Under the pieces are notes generated by a model. It was not told the origin of the DNA. It saw nothing but the letters and a program-made list of their open reading frames with translations, and did not search any database. Shown here piece by piece: positions 1 to 6,845 of a DNA stretch of 64,000 bases. Location: positions 186,001 to 250,000 of the forward strand of contig NZ_RHHB01000001.1 of the NCBI RefSeq assembly GCF_003710805.1. The letters are read 5' to 3'. Every line of letters starts with the position of its first letter. Within the stretch, counting starts at the first letter, position 1. Source of the stretch: Agromyces tardus (GTDB taxonomy: Bacteria > Actinomycetota > Actinomycetes > Actinomycetales > Microbacteriaceae). Position numbers and translations under genes: made by a program.

Positions 1-2
1 CG

Positions 3-740
3 CGCGTCGAGCTCGCCGTCGAGCCGAGCTACCGGATGCGGCAGCGGCTCCACGTGGGCCTCGACTGGGACGTGCTCGCCGATCGGTTCGACGACGTCAC
101 CGCGGCGGGCACGAGCGTGAGCCTCTTCACGCACTGGGGTGCGCCCACCGTGGAGCACGTGCTCGTGAAGCAGCGCGTCGACGGGTCGTTCGACGCATCC
201 GTGCTCGACGCCGTTCGCGAGGCCGAGGCGGGGGAGCGGTTCGACCAGGTGAGCTGGACCCCGCAGGACGGCAGCGTCGGGCCGTGGCTGGAGCGCCTGC
301 CGCACTTCCGGCTCGAGGAGACGCCGTCGTTCGGCGACGAGATCCAGTCTGAGTACTTCGTGCCGAGGGCGCACGCGCCGGCGGCGATCGCGGCGGTGCG
401 CGAACTCGCGGCCGACATCGATCCGCACCTGATCATCACCGAGATCCGCACGATCGCGGCCGACGACACCTGGCTCGGCCCGGCGTCGGGGCGCGACACG
501 GTGGCGATCCACTTCACGTGGATGCGGCACGACGACGCCGTGCGCGCCCTGCTGCCGGGCATCGAGGCGGCACTGCATCCGTTCGACGTGCGACCGCACT
601 GGGGCAAGTGGAACGCGTTCGACGACGCCGGCATCGCGGCCGCGTATCCGCGCCTCGCCGACGCCCGCGCGCTCTACCGCGACCTCGACCCCGAGGGCGT
701 CTTCTCGAACGCGTACCTGGAGCGGCTCGGGGTGCGCTGA
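3..740 (+). CDS. Alditol/xylitol oxidase-type FAD oxidoreductase, C-terminal part (5' end outside window)
   Basis: The reading frame is open to the left edge, so only the C-terminal 245 residues are present. The visible part resembles the sugar-acid-lactone oxidase (ALO) C-terminal domain of the VAO-type flavoprotein family: an HFTW strand near residue 168, then an HWGK motif followed by a YPR...R...DPEGVFSNAYLERL ending that is typical of alditol (xylitol, sorbitol) oxidases. Such enzymes oxidise polyols with oxygen through covalent FAD. The FAD-binding half with its attachment histidine would lie upstream of the window, so cofactor attachment cannot be checked. L-gulonolactone or arabinonolactone oxidase is a possible alternative in the same superfamily. 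Confidence 0.8.
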   Translation, partial: RVELAVEPSYRMRQRLHVGLDWDVLADRFDDVTAAGTSVSLFTHWGAPTVEHVLVKQRVDGSFDASVLDAVREAEAGERFDQVSWTPQDGSVGPWLERLPHFRLEETPSFGDEIQSEYFVPRAHAPAAIAAVRELAADIDPHLIITEIRTIAADDTWLGPASGRDTVAIHFTWMRHDDAVRALLPGIEAALHPFDVRPHWGKWNAFDDAGIAAAYPRLADARALYRDLDPEGVFSNAYLERLGVR

Positions 741-788
741 GACGGTCGCACTGCAGGAGGGCCGAGGGGCCTTGGCATACCTGCCGGG

Positions 789-826
789 CCGCGGCATCCG
801 ACCGGCTCAGGTGACGGATGCCGCGG
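789..826. terminator. Perfect 12-bp inverted repeat between convergent genes
   Basis: CCGCGGCATCCG (789-800) and CGGATGCCGCGG (815-826) are exact reverse complements around a 14-base loop. It lies between the stop of the oxidase gene and the stop of the minus-strand hydrolase remnant, so a bidirectional terminator is plausible. There is no T-tract. The arms are made from the GCGGCATCCG word that is over-represented throughout the window. Confidence 0.5.
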
Positions 827-835
827 CGAGGGTGG

Positions 836-1090
836 CTACCGGGCGGCGTCGAGGATGACCTCGGTGACCTCCGCAGGATGGCTCATCATCACGACGTGCG
901 AGCTGTCGATCTCGAGGGTCGTCGCCCCCGCGCGCTCGGCCATGACGCGCTCGGCCTCCGGGGGGATGGTGTGGTCCTGCGATGCCACGACGTACCAGCT
1001 CGGAATGGTCTTCCACGCCGGCTCGCCCGACGGGGTGAACAGCGCCTGCAGGGCGGCCGGCCGCTGGGACGCGGCCGGGCCGCTCGCATT
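836..1090 (-). pseudogene. Alpha/beta hydrolase remnant (C-terminal third only)
   Basis: Read on the minus strand to a TAG at 836-838, this stretch encodes about 83 residues with normal codon use: an ASQRP segment, FTPSGEPAWKTIPSWYVVA, SQDHTIPP, then DSSHVVMMSHP and VTEVILDAAR. This is the end of a small alpha/beta hydrolase: the acid-loop region (SQDHTIPP) and the catalytic histidine (SSHVV) are kept, while the oxyanion region and nucleophile elbow are absent. The remnant loses similarity near 1090, where a plus-strand coding fragment begins. I read it as the 3' end of a truncated gene. A complete relative of the same family lies at 25986-26789. Confidence 0.7.
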
Positions 1091-1215
1091 GGATCTGCGC
1101 CGAGCCCGGCTGGGAGGAGGTCGCCGACTACGCGCTGGACTGGGCGCTCGCGCACGCGACGCCGGCCGCCGTGGTCGCGACCGGGCAGGATCGGGCTACC
1201 CGACCGACCGCATGA
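1087..1215 (+). pseudogene. Short plus-strand coding fragment of unknown origin
   Basis: From about 1087 the plus strand reads as strongly GC3-biased, protein-like sequence (HWICAEPGWEEVADYALDW, then ALAHATPAAVVATGQ) up to a TGA at 1213-1215. It has no plausible start or upstream continuation, because upstream lies the oppositely oriented hydrolase remnant. It overlaps the last codons of the minus-strand epoxide hydrolase. I do not recognise the family. It is probably the end of another broken gene, left by a rearrangement that also truncated the hydrolase. Confidence 0.35.
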
Positions 1216-2269
1216 ACGCGCTGAGCTCGTCGGCGATCAGCTGCGGCTCCTCGAACGCGAGGAAGTGGCCGCCGCGGCCGGGCGTGGAGTACTGGCGGAT
1301 GTCGCTGGCTGCGCGATCGGCGATGGACCGCGGGAACAGGTCCAGCGGCGGCTCGTGGCTGCGGGTGACCGCGACCGGCACCGGGATCGTCGGACGCGGC
1401 GCGTTCTGCGGATAGTCCAGGTACTGCCGGAACGAGGTGCCGATCGACTCCGTCGCCCAGTAGAGCGTGAGGATCGTGCAGAGCGTGTCGCGGTCGAAGC
1501 GGCGCTCGAGGTCGCCGCCGCAGTCGCTCCAGTCGCGGTACTTGTCGATGATCCACGCGGCGAGTCCCGCGGGGGAGTCGGCGAGGGCGGCCGCGATCGT
1601 GTCGGGACGGGTGCTCATGATCCAGCTGTAGCCCGAGTCCCATTCGTCACGCTGCTCCTCGGCGTCGAGGAACGCCTGCTCGGCCGCCGTGATGGGCGAC
1701 GCGTCGAAGTCGGCGGGGAACGGCCCGTGGATCACGTGCAGGCCGGCGACCTCGTTCGGGTACATGGTGGCGAGCCATCCGGATGCCGCGCCGCCGATGT
1801 CGCCCCCGAACGCGAAGTAGCGCTCGTAGCCGAGGGTGTCGGTCATGAAGGTGTGGAACGCCTCGGCGATGGCCGCCCGCGTGAGCGGACCGTCGACGAG
1901 GTCGGAGTACAGGAAGCCCGGGAGCGACGGGATGACCACGTCGACGTCGAGCAGGTCGGCGAGCGGCAGCATCTCGAGGAAGCTGCTCGGCCAGCCGTGG
2001 GCGAGCAGCACCGGCGGCCGACTCGCGTCGCGGCGCAGGTGCACGAAGTGCTGGCCGCGAGCGCGGAACTGCGGGTAGGCGTTGAGCCGCGCCTCGGCGG
2101 CGCGCCAGTCGAAGTCGTTCGCCCAGTACGCCACGAGTTCGCGCAGGTACGCCGGGTCGGTGCCCGCGGTCCAGCCGGGCGCGCTCGGGGTTGTGAACCG
2201 GGTGCGCGTGAGCCGCGAGCGAAGGTCGTCGAGCACGTCGTCGGCGACGGAGATGGTGAAGGGATCCAT
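1196..2269 (-). CDS. Epoxide hydrolase family protein (EHN-type alpha/beta hydrolase)
   Basis: The 357-residue protein starts with the N-terminal EHN region (DVLDDLRSRLTRTRFT... FDWRAAEARLNAYPQF) typical of bacterial relatives of microsomal epoxide hydrolase. It then shows the oxyanion-hole motif HGWPSS near residue 92 and the nucleophile elbow GGDIGG, where Asp replaces the Ser of esterases. A GRGGHF segment near the C-terminus supplies the catalytic His. The expected reaction is hydrolysis of an epoxide to a diol through an ester intermediate; the substrate is unknown. There is no signal peptide, so it is cytosolic. It stands alone, divergent from the zinc-ribbon gene. A second EHN-type enzyme is at 42273-43490. 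Confidence 0.88.
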   Translation of the reverse strand: MDPFTISVADDVLDDLRSRLTRTRFTTPSAPGWTAGTDPAYLRELVAYWANDFDWRAAEARLNAYPQFRARGQHFVHLRRDASRPPVLLAHGWPSSFLEMLPLADLLDVDVVIPSLPGFLYSDLVDGPLTRAAIAEAFHTFMTDTLGYERYFAFGGDIGGAASGWLATMYPNEVAGLHVIHGPFPADFDASPITAAEQAFLDAEEQRDEWDSGYSWIMSTRPDTIAAALADSPAGLAAWIIDKYRDWSDCGGDLERRFDRDTLCTILTLYWATESIGTSFRQYLDYPQNAPRPTIPVPVAVTRSHEPPLDLFPRSIADRAASDIRQYSTPGRGGHFLAFEEPQLIADELSAFMRSVG

Positions 2270-2348
2270 GGCTCGACGCTAGCGAACGGACCTCCACTCG
2301 GCCGGGCGCAACCCCCTGATGCCGAGGCGACGTGATCCGTACGATCGG

Positions 2349-2609
2349 ATGATGTTCCTGATCTTCGGCGTGACCCCGCGCGAGCGGGTGCTGACGGTCG
2401 TGGCGTTCGTGTGCGAGCACTGCGGAACGCACGCGACCCAGCACGTGATCGAAAGCGCCAGCAGGTTGTCGAGCTTCTTCATCCCACTGCTCGCGCTCTC
2501 GCGACGCTACTTCGTCGTCTGCTCGAACTGCGGCGGCACGACGGCCCTGACCAAGGACCAGGCCATGCACGGCGTCGAGTGGGCATCGCACCACCGCGAG
2601 GTGAGCTGA
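2349..2609 (+). CDS. Zinc-ribbon domain protein, small
   Basis: An 86-residue protein with two CxxC knuckles: CEHC near residue 26 and CSNC near residue 60, which would form one zinc ribbon. A hydrophobic stretch (SSFFIPLLALSRRYFVVC) sits between them. The N-terminus (MMFLIFGVTPRER) matches the short zinc-ribbon-15 type proteins found in many actinobacteria, whose role is unknown. The ATG pair at 2349 and 2352 is preferred over an earlier in-frame start because family members begin with this FLIFG segment. It has no operon partner on its strand. Confidence 0.75.
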   Translation: MMFLIFGVTPRERVLTVVAFVCEHCGTHATQHVIESASRLSSFFIPLLALSRRYFVVCSNCGGTTALTKDQAMHGVEWASHHREVS

Positions 2610-2637
2610 CCCGCCGGCGGTTCGTCCGGCCGCCGGC

Positions 2638-3009
2638 TCAGCTCAGTGCGACGAGCAGGCTCAGCACTGCGAGCACGGTCACGACCGGCGTCATCGTGTA
2701 GCGTTCGGGCTTGCTCCGGGAGAGGGCGTTCATCACGATGCCGAGCACGAAGTAGCCGAACACGATCCACATTCCCACGATCGAGACCCCATCGGGCACG
2801 ACGTCGATGAGTCCCGCGCGGTCGAGTGCGAGCACGGCGATCACGGCGTAGATCACGATCGACACGAGGCTGCCGATCCGCAGCCTCGCCGGAAGGACGC
2901 GGTGCGCGCCGCCCCACGCGAAGCGGCCGAGCGGCGCGCCGAGCGCGAGCGCGAGCTGGAACACCGCGAGCGCGCAGAGGATGACGGTGAGTGCGATCGC
3001 GGCGGCCAT
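2638..3009 (-). CDS. Small integral membrane protein, four predicted helices
   Basis: A 123-residue, strongly hydrophobic protein with four likely membrane segments: about residues 4-24, 47-66, 77-97 and 104-122. A conserved-looking loop after helix 1 reads LGRFAWGGAHRVLPARLRIGS, which I have the impression is shared by a widespread family of uncharacterised small membrane proteins. No catalytic motif is visible. It runs in the same direction as the next membrane protein upstream (3036-3695), with a 26-base gap, so the two may be co-transcribed. Function unknown. Confidence 0.7.
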   Translation of the reverse strand: MAAAIALTVILCALAVFQLALALGAPLGRFAWGGAHRVLPARLRIGSLVSIVIYAVIAVLALDRAGLIDVVPDGVSIVGMWIVFGYFVLGIVMNALSRSKPERYTMTPVVTVLAVLSLLVALS

Positions 3010-3035
3010 CCGCCGAGCCTATCGCCGGCTGGTCC

Positions 3036-3695
3036 TCACAGGCCCGCCAACAGCGACGGCAGTGCCGTGAACGCGATGAGGAAGGCCGCAGCCACGGTCG
3101 CGGCGATGCCGAGCATGGCGAGCGCGGGCACGACGGACCGGAGCCGCACCGCGAGCACCGCGAGGAGGGTCGCTCCGAGCGCGACCACGACCCACCAGTA
3201 GGCGGGGCTCGTCGTGTCGCCGATCACGGTGAGGCCGTAGACGCCCTCGCCGACGAGGACGCCGGCGAGCAGTCCCGCGCCGACGACGGCGGGCCAGACC
3301 TCGCGACGCACTGCGAACGCGGCCGCGCCGACCACCGGACCGGTGACGGCGCCGATCACCGCCCACGTCACCGGGTCGAATTCGATCCCGCGGATCGCCG
3401 AGGTGAACGCGTAGCCGAGGGTGAGGGCGACGAAGGCCGCTGCGCCGCCGAGCGCCGCCTCGGCGTACCCGCGGGCCGACACGTACACGAGCACCGCCGT
3501 CGGGATCGCCCATCCCGACGCGGAGTTCGCGAGCGACGCGAACTCGGGCGGCAACAGGAGCTGCCCGTACGACGTCAGTCCGCCGAGGAGGAACGCGGCG
3601 ACAGCCACGACGGCGACGCGCACGCCCGCGCCGGTCCCACGCCGTTCGCGGTGCAGGCGGTCGGACCCGGAGCGGGCGGCGGTGGGGGCGGTCAT
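3036..3695 (-). CDS. Multi-pass membrane protein (DUF6518-like)
   Basis: A 219-residue protein, taking the start at 3695 (MTAPTAARS), which removes an unlikely leader. After a basic N-terminus it has about six membrane segments, including VAVVAVAAFLLGGLTSYGQ, ATAFVALTLGYAF-like and LALLAVLAVRL-like stretches. The GGLTSYGQ and ANSASGWAIPTA segments, placed between helices 1 and 2, resemble the DUF6518 family of unknown function. No transport signature is visible. It probably forms a short operon with the small membrane protein just downstream. Confidence 0.65.
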   Translation of the reverse strand: MTAPTAARSGSDRLHRERRGTGAGVRVAVVAVAAFLLGGLTSYGQLLLPPEFASLANSASGWAIPTAVLVYVSARGYAEAALGGAAAFVALTLGYAFTSAIRGIEFDPVTWAVIGAVTGPVVGAAAFAVRREVWPAVVGAGLLAGVLVGEGVYGLTVIGDTTSPAYWWVVVALGATLLAVLAVRLRSVVPALAMLGIAATVAAAFLIAFTALPSLLAGL

Positions 3696-3851
3696 GGTTC
3701 CATCTTGGAGGGAGCGCACGGCGCGGCCGCCGCGCGGGGGTGCGGAATCATCCGCAGGGATGACGTCCGCACGATCGCTCGAGCCGGCCGGCCGCCGGGA
3801 CGGCGCCCGGCGACGGCGCCCCGGTACGGCGCCCGCGTGACGGCGCCGCGC

Positions 3852-4601
3852 TCAGCCCTGCGCAGTCGGGCGGATGATGAGCTCGTTCACGTCGACCGCG
3901 GCGGGCTGGTCGATCGCGAACGCGATGGCGTCGGCGATCGCGGATGCCGGGATCGCCAGCTGCTCGGCCGCCGCGCGCGCGGCCGCCTGGGCGTCGGGAG
4001 CGCCGCCGCGATCCGTCAGCTCCGACCGCGTGAGTCCGGGGCTCACGACCGTGACGCGGACGTCGCGCTCCTCCTGCCGGAGCCCCTCGGAGAGCGCCGC
4101 GACGGCGAACTTCGTCGCGCTGTAGACCGCGGCGGTCGGGTCGGCTCGGTGGCCCGAGACCGAGGAGACGTTCACGATGTGCCCACCGCCCTGGGCCCGC
4201 ATCTGCGGCAGCACGGCCGCGATGCCGTAGAGCACCCCGCGCAGGTTGACGTCGATCATCCGCTCCCACTCGTCGATGCGCAGGTCGGCGACCGCCGACA
4301 GTGCCATGACGCCCGCGTTGTTGACCAGCACGTCGATGCGGCCGTGCTCCGCGATCGCCGCGGCGGCGAAGGCGCGCACGGACTCCAGGTCGGTCACGTC
4401 GAGCTCGAGCGGGGTCACGGATGCCCCGTCCGCACGCAGTTCCTCGGCGAGTGCCGTGAGGCGGTCGGTGCGGCGTGCGCCGACGACGACGCGGTGGCCG
4501 AGCGCTGCGAGCCGGCGCGCTGTCGCCTCGCCGATGCCGCTGCTGGCTCCGGTGATGAGGATGGTCTTGGGGTGGGTGGTGATGGAGGCGATGCCGGTCA
4601 T
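3852..4601 (-). CDS. Classical short-chain dehydrogenase/reductase
   Basis: A 249-residue Rossmann protein with the TGASSGIG cofactor motif at residues 18-25, NNAG at 94-97, catalytic Ser in NVSSVSG (residue 147) and YxxxK with Tyr160 and Lys164. The ARR after beta-2 suggests NADP(H) preference. The substrate is unknown. The start at 4601 (MTGIAS) was chosen; an in-frame ATG at 4610 would add three residues. It is divergent from the XRE regulator at 4713 and the shared gap holds a perfect palindrome, so this SDR is very likely the regulator's target, as in many actinobacterial SDR/MmyB-type pairs. Confidence 0.88.
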   Translation of the reverse strand: MTGIASITTHPKTILITGASSGIGEATARRLAALGHRVVVGARRTDRLTALAEELRADGASVTPLELDVTDLESVRAFAAAAIAEHGRIDVLVNNAGVMALSAVADLRIDEWERMIDVNLRGVLYGIAAVLPQMRAQGGGHIVNVSSVSGHRADPTAAVYSATKFAVAALSEGLRQEERDVRVTVVSPGLTRSELTDRGGAPDAQAAARAAAEQLAIPASAIADAIAFAIDQPAAVDVNELIIRPTAQG

Positions 4602-4651
4602 GTCCACCATTCGACCGCCGCGCGATCGAACGGGGAAGGCAGCGCGAGCCG

Positions 4652-4666
4652 GGGTGCACTGCACCC
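4652..4666. promoter_or_regulatory. Perfect 15-bp palindrome in the SDR/XRE divergent gap
   Basis: GGGTGCA (4652-4658), a central C, and TGCACCC (4660-4666) form an exact palindrome. It lies about 50 bases upstream of each divergent start codon. The position and symmetry suit a dimeric XRE repressor controlling both its own gene and the SDR. That assignment is inference. Confidence 0.65.
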
Positions 4667-4712
4667 ACCCAGCCCGCCTCGGCCCGAGGCATCCGCGGGT
4701 AGTATCCGCAGC

Positions 4713-5540
4713 ATGACCACCGGAGAAGGCGACCTCGGCGCGTTCCTCCGCGCCAATCGCGCGCGGGTGCACCCCGCCGACGTGGGCCTTGCCGGAGGCG
4801 TCTCGGGGCGCCGGGTGGCCGGGCTGCGCCGTGAGGAGGTCGCCGTGCTCGCGGGGGTGAGCGCCGACTACTACGCCCGCCTCGAACAGGGCAGGGAGCG
4901 CAACCCCTCGCCGCAGGTGTTCGACGCGATCGGGCGTGCCATGCGCCTCAGCGCCGACGCGCGCGGTCACCTGTTCCGGCTCGCGGGGCTGAACCCGCGA
5001 CTCGTGCCCGACCGTCGCGCCGACCGGGTGCATCCCGCCCTGCTCGAACTGCTCGACGCCTTCCCGGGGGCGGCGGCCTACGTGCTCGGCCCGGCCTTCG
5101 ACGTGCTCGCCGCCAATGCGATCGCCGACGCGCTGCTCTCGCCGTTCGACCCCGAGCGCAACATGCCGCGCATCCTGTTCACCCACCCCGAGGCCCGGCG
5201 CGTGTTCGCCGAGTGGCCGATCGTGGCCGAGTCGACCGTGCACGCGCTGCGGCTGAACGCGGGCCTGTTCCCCGGCGATCAGGCGATCGCCGACCTCGTC
5301 GCCGACCTCGACGCGCGCTCCCCGGAGTTCCGCGGACTCTGGGCCGCGCAGGGCGTCGGCGGTCTCGCGCGCGCGTTCAAGGTCTTCGTGCATCCCGAGG
5401 CCGGCCGGATCGAGCTGACCTACCAGACCTTCGACGTGCACGACGCCCCCGGCCAGCAGCTGCTCGTCGGCACCCCCGTGCCCGGCAGTCCCAGCGAGCA
5501 GGCGCTCACGTTCCTCGCCGCGATGGTCGCTCGGTCCTAG
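4713..5540 (+). CDS. XRE-family regulator with MmyB-like ligand-binding domain
   Basis: The 275-residue protein begins with an XRE helix-turn-helix: LRREEVAVLAGVSADYYARLEQGRERNPSPQV at about residues 37-68. The R-R-E-E-V-A and YYxRLEQG pattern is diagnostic of the MmyB group. The rest (ALLELLDAFPGAAAYVLGPAFDVLAANAIADAL... ARAFKVFVHPEAGRIELTYQTFDV) matches the MmyB-like ligand domain, a PAS-like fold thought to bind a small hydrophobic molecule. It is expected to repress the divergent SDR and be relieved by a substrate-like effector. A 15-bp palindrome between the two genes is the likely operator. Confidence 0.9.
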   Translation: MTTGEGDLGAFLRANRARVHPADVGLAGGVSGRRVAGLRREEVAVLAGVSADYYARLEQGRERNPSPQVFDAIGRAMRLSADARGHLFRLAGLNPRLVPDRRADRVHPALLELLDAFPGAAAYVLGPAFDVLAANAIADALLSPFDPERNMPRILFTHPEARRVFAEWPIVAESTVHALRLNAGLFPGDQAIADLVADLDARSPEFRGLWAAQGVGGLARAFKVFVHPEAGRIELTYQTFDVHDAPGQQLLVGTPVPGSPSEQALTFLAAMVARS

Positions 5541-5639
5541 GTGCCGCGCACCGAGGCAGCCACGGTCTTCCTCATCTGCGGGCGCGGGGCCATGGTGGAT
5601 GCAGCGCCCGAACGGGCCGCGTCCGTCGAAGGGAACGAC

Positions 5640-5942
5640 ATGACCGAGATCCTCGAGATCACCACGCTCCGGCCCGCCCCGGGGCTCGCCGTGGCCGACT
5701 TCATCGCGGCGAACGACGACATCAACGAATACCTGAAGCGGCAGCCGGGATTCCTGTGGCGCCGCATCGTCGAGCGCGACGACGGCACGATCGTCGACAT
5801 CGTCGCGTACGACGACCTCGCTCATGCCGAGCGCGGGGCAGCCGGCATCACGGGCGAGATGGCGGGTTCGCCCGTGCACGCGGCCATCGACCACGGCACG
5901 GTCGACTGGCAGCTCACCCGCGTGCTGCAGCACGTCGAGTAG
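5640..5942 (+). CDS. Small ABM-like (dimeric alpha/beta barrel) protein
   Basis: A 100-residue protein beginning MTEILEITTLRPAPG, with the start set by a GAAGGGA sequence eight bases upstream. The pattern (beta strand, helix ADFIAANDDINEYLKRQPGF, strand WRRIVERDDGTIVDIVAYDD, helix AHAERGAAGI) resembles antibiotic-biosynthesis-monooxygenase or heme-degradation-like ferredoxin-fold proteins. No substrate can be inferred and the monooxygenase activity is not assured for this fold. The gene follows the XRE regulator on the same strand after 99 bases. Confidence 0.7.
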   Translation: MTEILEITTLRPAPGLAVADFIAANDDINEYLKRQPGFLWRRIVERDDGTIVDIVAYDDLAHAERGAAGITGEMAGSPVHAAIDHGTVDWQLTRVLQHVE

Positions 5943-5963
5943 CTCGCAGCACGTCGGGGCGAT

Positions 5964-5994
5964 CGCGCGGCCGCGACCTCGTGGATGCCGCGCG
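5964..5994 (+). terminator. Hairpin downstream of the ABM-like gene
   Basis: CGCGCGGC (5964-5971) and GCCGCGCG (5987-5994) are perfect reverse complements around 15 bases, 21 bases after the stop codon. No T-tract follows, so efficiency as an intrinsic terminator is uncertain. Confidence 0.4.
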
Positions 5995-6125
5995 GCCGTG
6001 GGCCGCAAGCCCTAGGAACCGCCGTCGCGCGTGGCTAGCCTGAACTGGCACGCGGCGGGGCGCGGCATCCGGAGCACCGAGGTGCCGCCGAGCACCGGCG
6101 CACCAGCGAAGGGGGACTTGCAGTA

Positions 6126-6602
6126 ATGGACATCACCGACAACGGACCCGAGCCGAAGGCGTTCGACATCGAGGCCGCCACCAAGGAGAACGAGAACTAC
6201 CGCGTCGTGGCATGGACGGGGAAGTACCTCCAGGTGACGCTCATGTCGATCCCCGTCGGCGAATCGATCGGCCTCGAGGCGCACCCCGAGACCGACCAGT
6301 TCCTGCGGCTCGACGCCGGCAGGGGACGGGTGAAGATGGGCCCCGAGAAGGACCGGCTGACGTTCCAGGAGGACGTCGCCGACGGCTGGAGCATCCAGGT
6401 GCCCGCCGGCACGTGGCACGACGTCGAGAACACGGGCGACGAGCCGCTGCGCCTCTACACGGTCTATGCCCCCGTGCATCACGCGCCCGGCAAGGTGCAG
6501 AAGACGGCGGATGACGCCGAGCGCGACGAGGAGGCGGGCGCCGACGAGCCGCCGTCGTGGGCTGTCGAGCCCGAGGCCGGCCAGCCCGACGAGCACGCCT
6601 GA
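6126..6602 (+). CDS. Cupin-domain protein with acidic C-terminal tail
   Basis: A 158-residue protein. A single cupin barrel occupies about residues 20-115: motif 1 contains GLEAHPETDQFLRLDAGRG, with only one histidine where metal-binding cupins usually have two, and motif 2 reads VPAGTWHDVENTGDEPLRLYTVYAP. The VHHAPGKVQKT segment follows, then an acidic tail (DDAERDEEAGADEPP). Proteins of this shape are often annotated as mannose-6-phosphate-isomerase-like cupins, but nothing shows isomerase activity. A purine-rich GAAGGGGG lies ten bases before the ATG. A strong hairpin follows the gene. Confidence 0.8.
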   Translation: MDITDNGPEPKAFDIEAATKENENYRVVAWTGKYLQVTLMSIPVGESIGLEAHPETDQFLRLDAGRGRVKMGPEKDRLTFQEDVADGWSIQVPAGTWHDVENTGDEPLRLYTVYAPVHHAPGKVQKTADDAERDEEAGADEPPSWAVEPEAGQPDEHA

Positions 6603-6633
6603 GCGGCGGGGCGGCCGGCAGCAGGCCGGCACG

Positions 6634-6662
6634 CGCGCCCGCCGGTGACGGCGGGCGCGTTT
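6634..6662 (+). terminator. Strong intrinsic-type terminator after the cupin gene
   Basis: An exact 11-bp stem, CGCGCCCGCCG (6634-6644) with CGGCGGGCGCG (6649-6659), closes a GTGA tetraloop and is followed by TTT. It separates the cupin gene from the fructan-operon promoter. Confidence 0.7.
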
Positions 6663-6745
6663 CGCGCTCCCTCGTGTGAGGGTCGCCTCATCTGAGGCGA
6701 GTTCGGCGCGATGTCGTGGCTGAATTCCTCGCGTGTCCTCGGTCG

Positions 6746-6828
6746 TGATCAAACGCTTGATCGCGCTGATTAAACGCTTGACCATCCCTCGAGCGCGTCG
6801 TATGATCGTCCTGATCAAACGCTTAACC
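6746..6828 (+). promoter_or_regulatory. Fructan operon promoter with three LacI-type operators
   Basis: A sigma70-like promoter is readable: TTGACC at 6778-6783, a 17-base spacer, TATGAT at 6801-6806. Three copies of a near-palindrome overlay it: TGATCAAACGCTTGATC (6746-6762), TGATTAAACGCTTGACC (6767-6783, covering the -35) and TGATCAAACGCTTAACC (6812-6828, at the expected transcription start). Copies 1 and 2 are exactly 21 bp apart, two helical turns, so they lie on the same DNA face. The central CG and symmetry fit LacI-family operators, and a LacI gene is in the operon downstream. Binding by that protein is inference. Confidence 0.8.
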
Positions 6829-6845
6829 AAAGGACATCAGCGACG

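Noticed and set aside
818-2335. Long plus-strand open frame opposite the epoxide hydrolase
   Set aside because: Arg-rich, no recognisable fold, and it is the antisense of clear epoxide-hydrolase codons.
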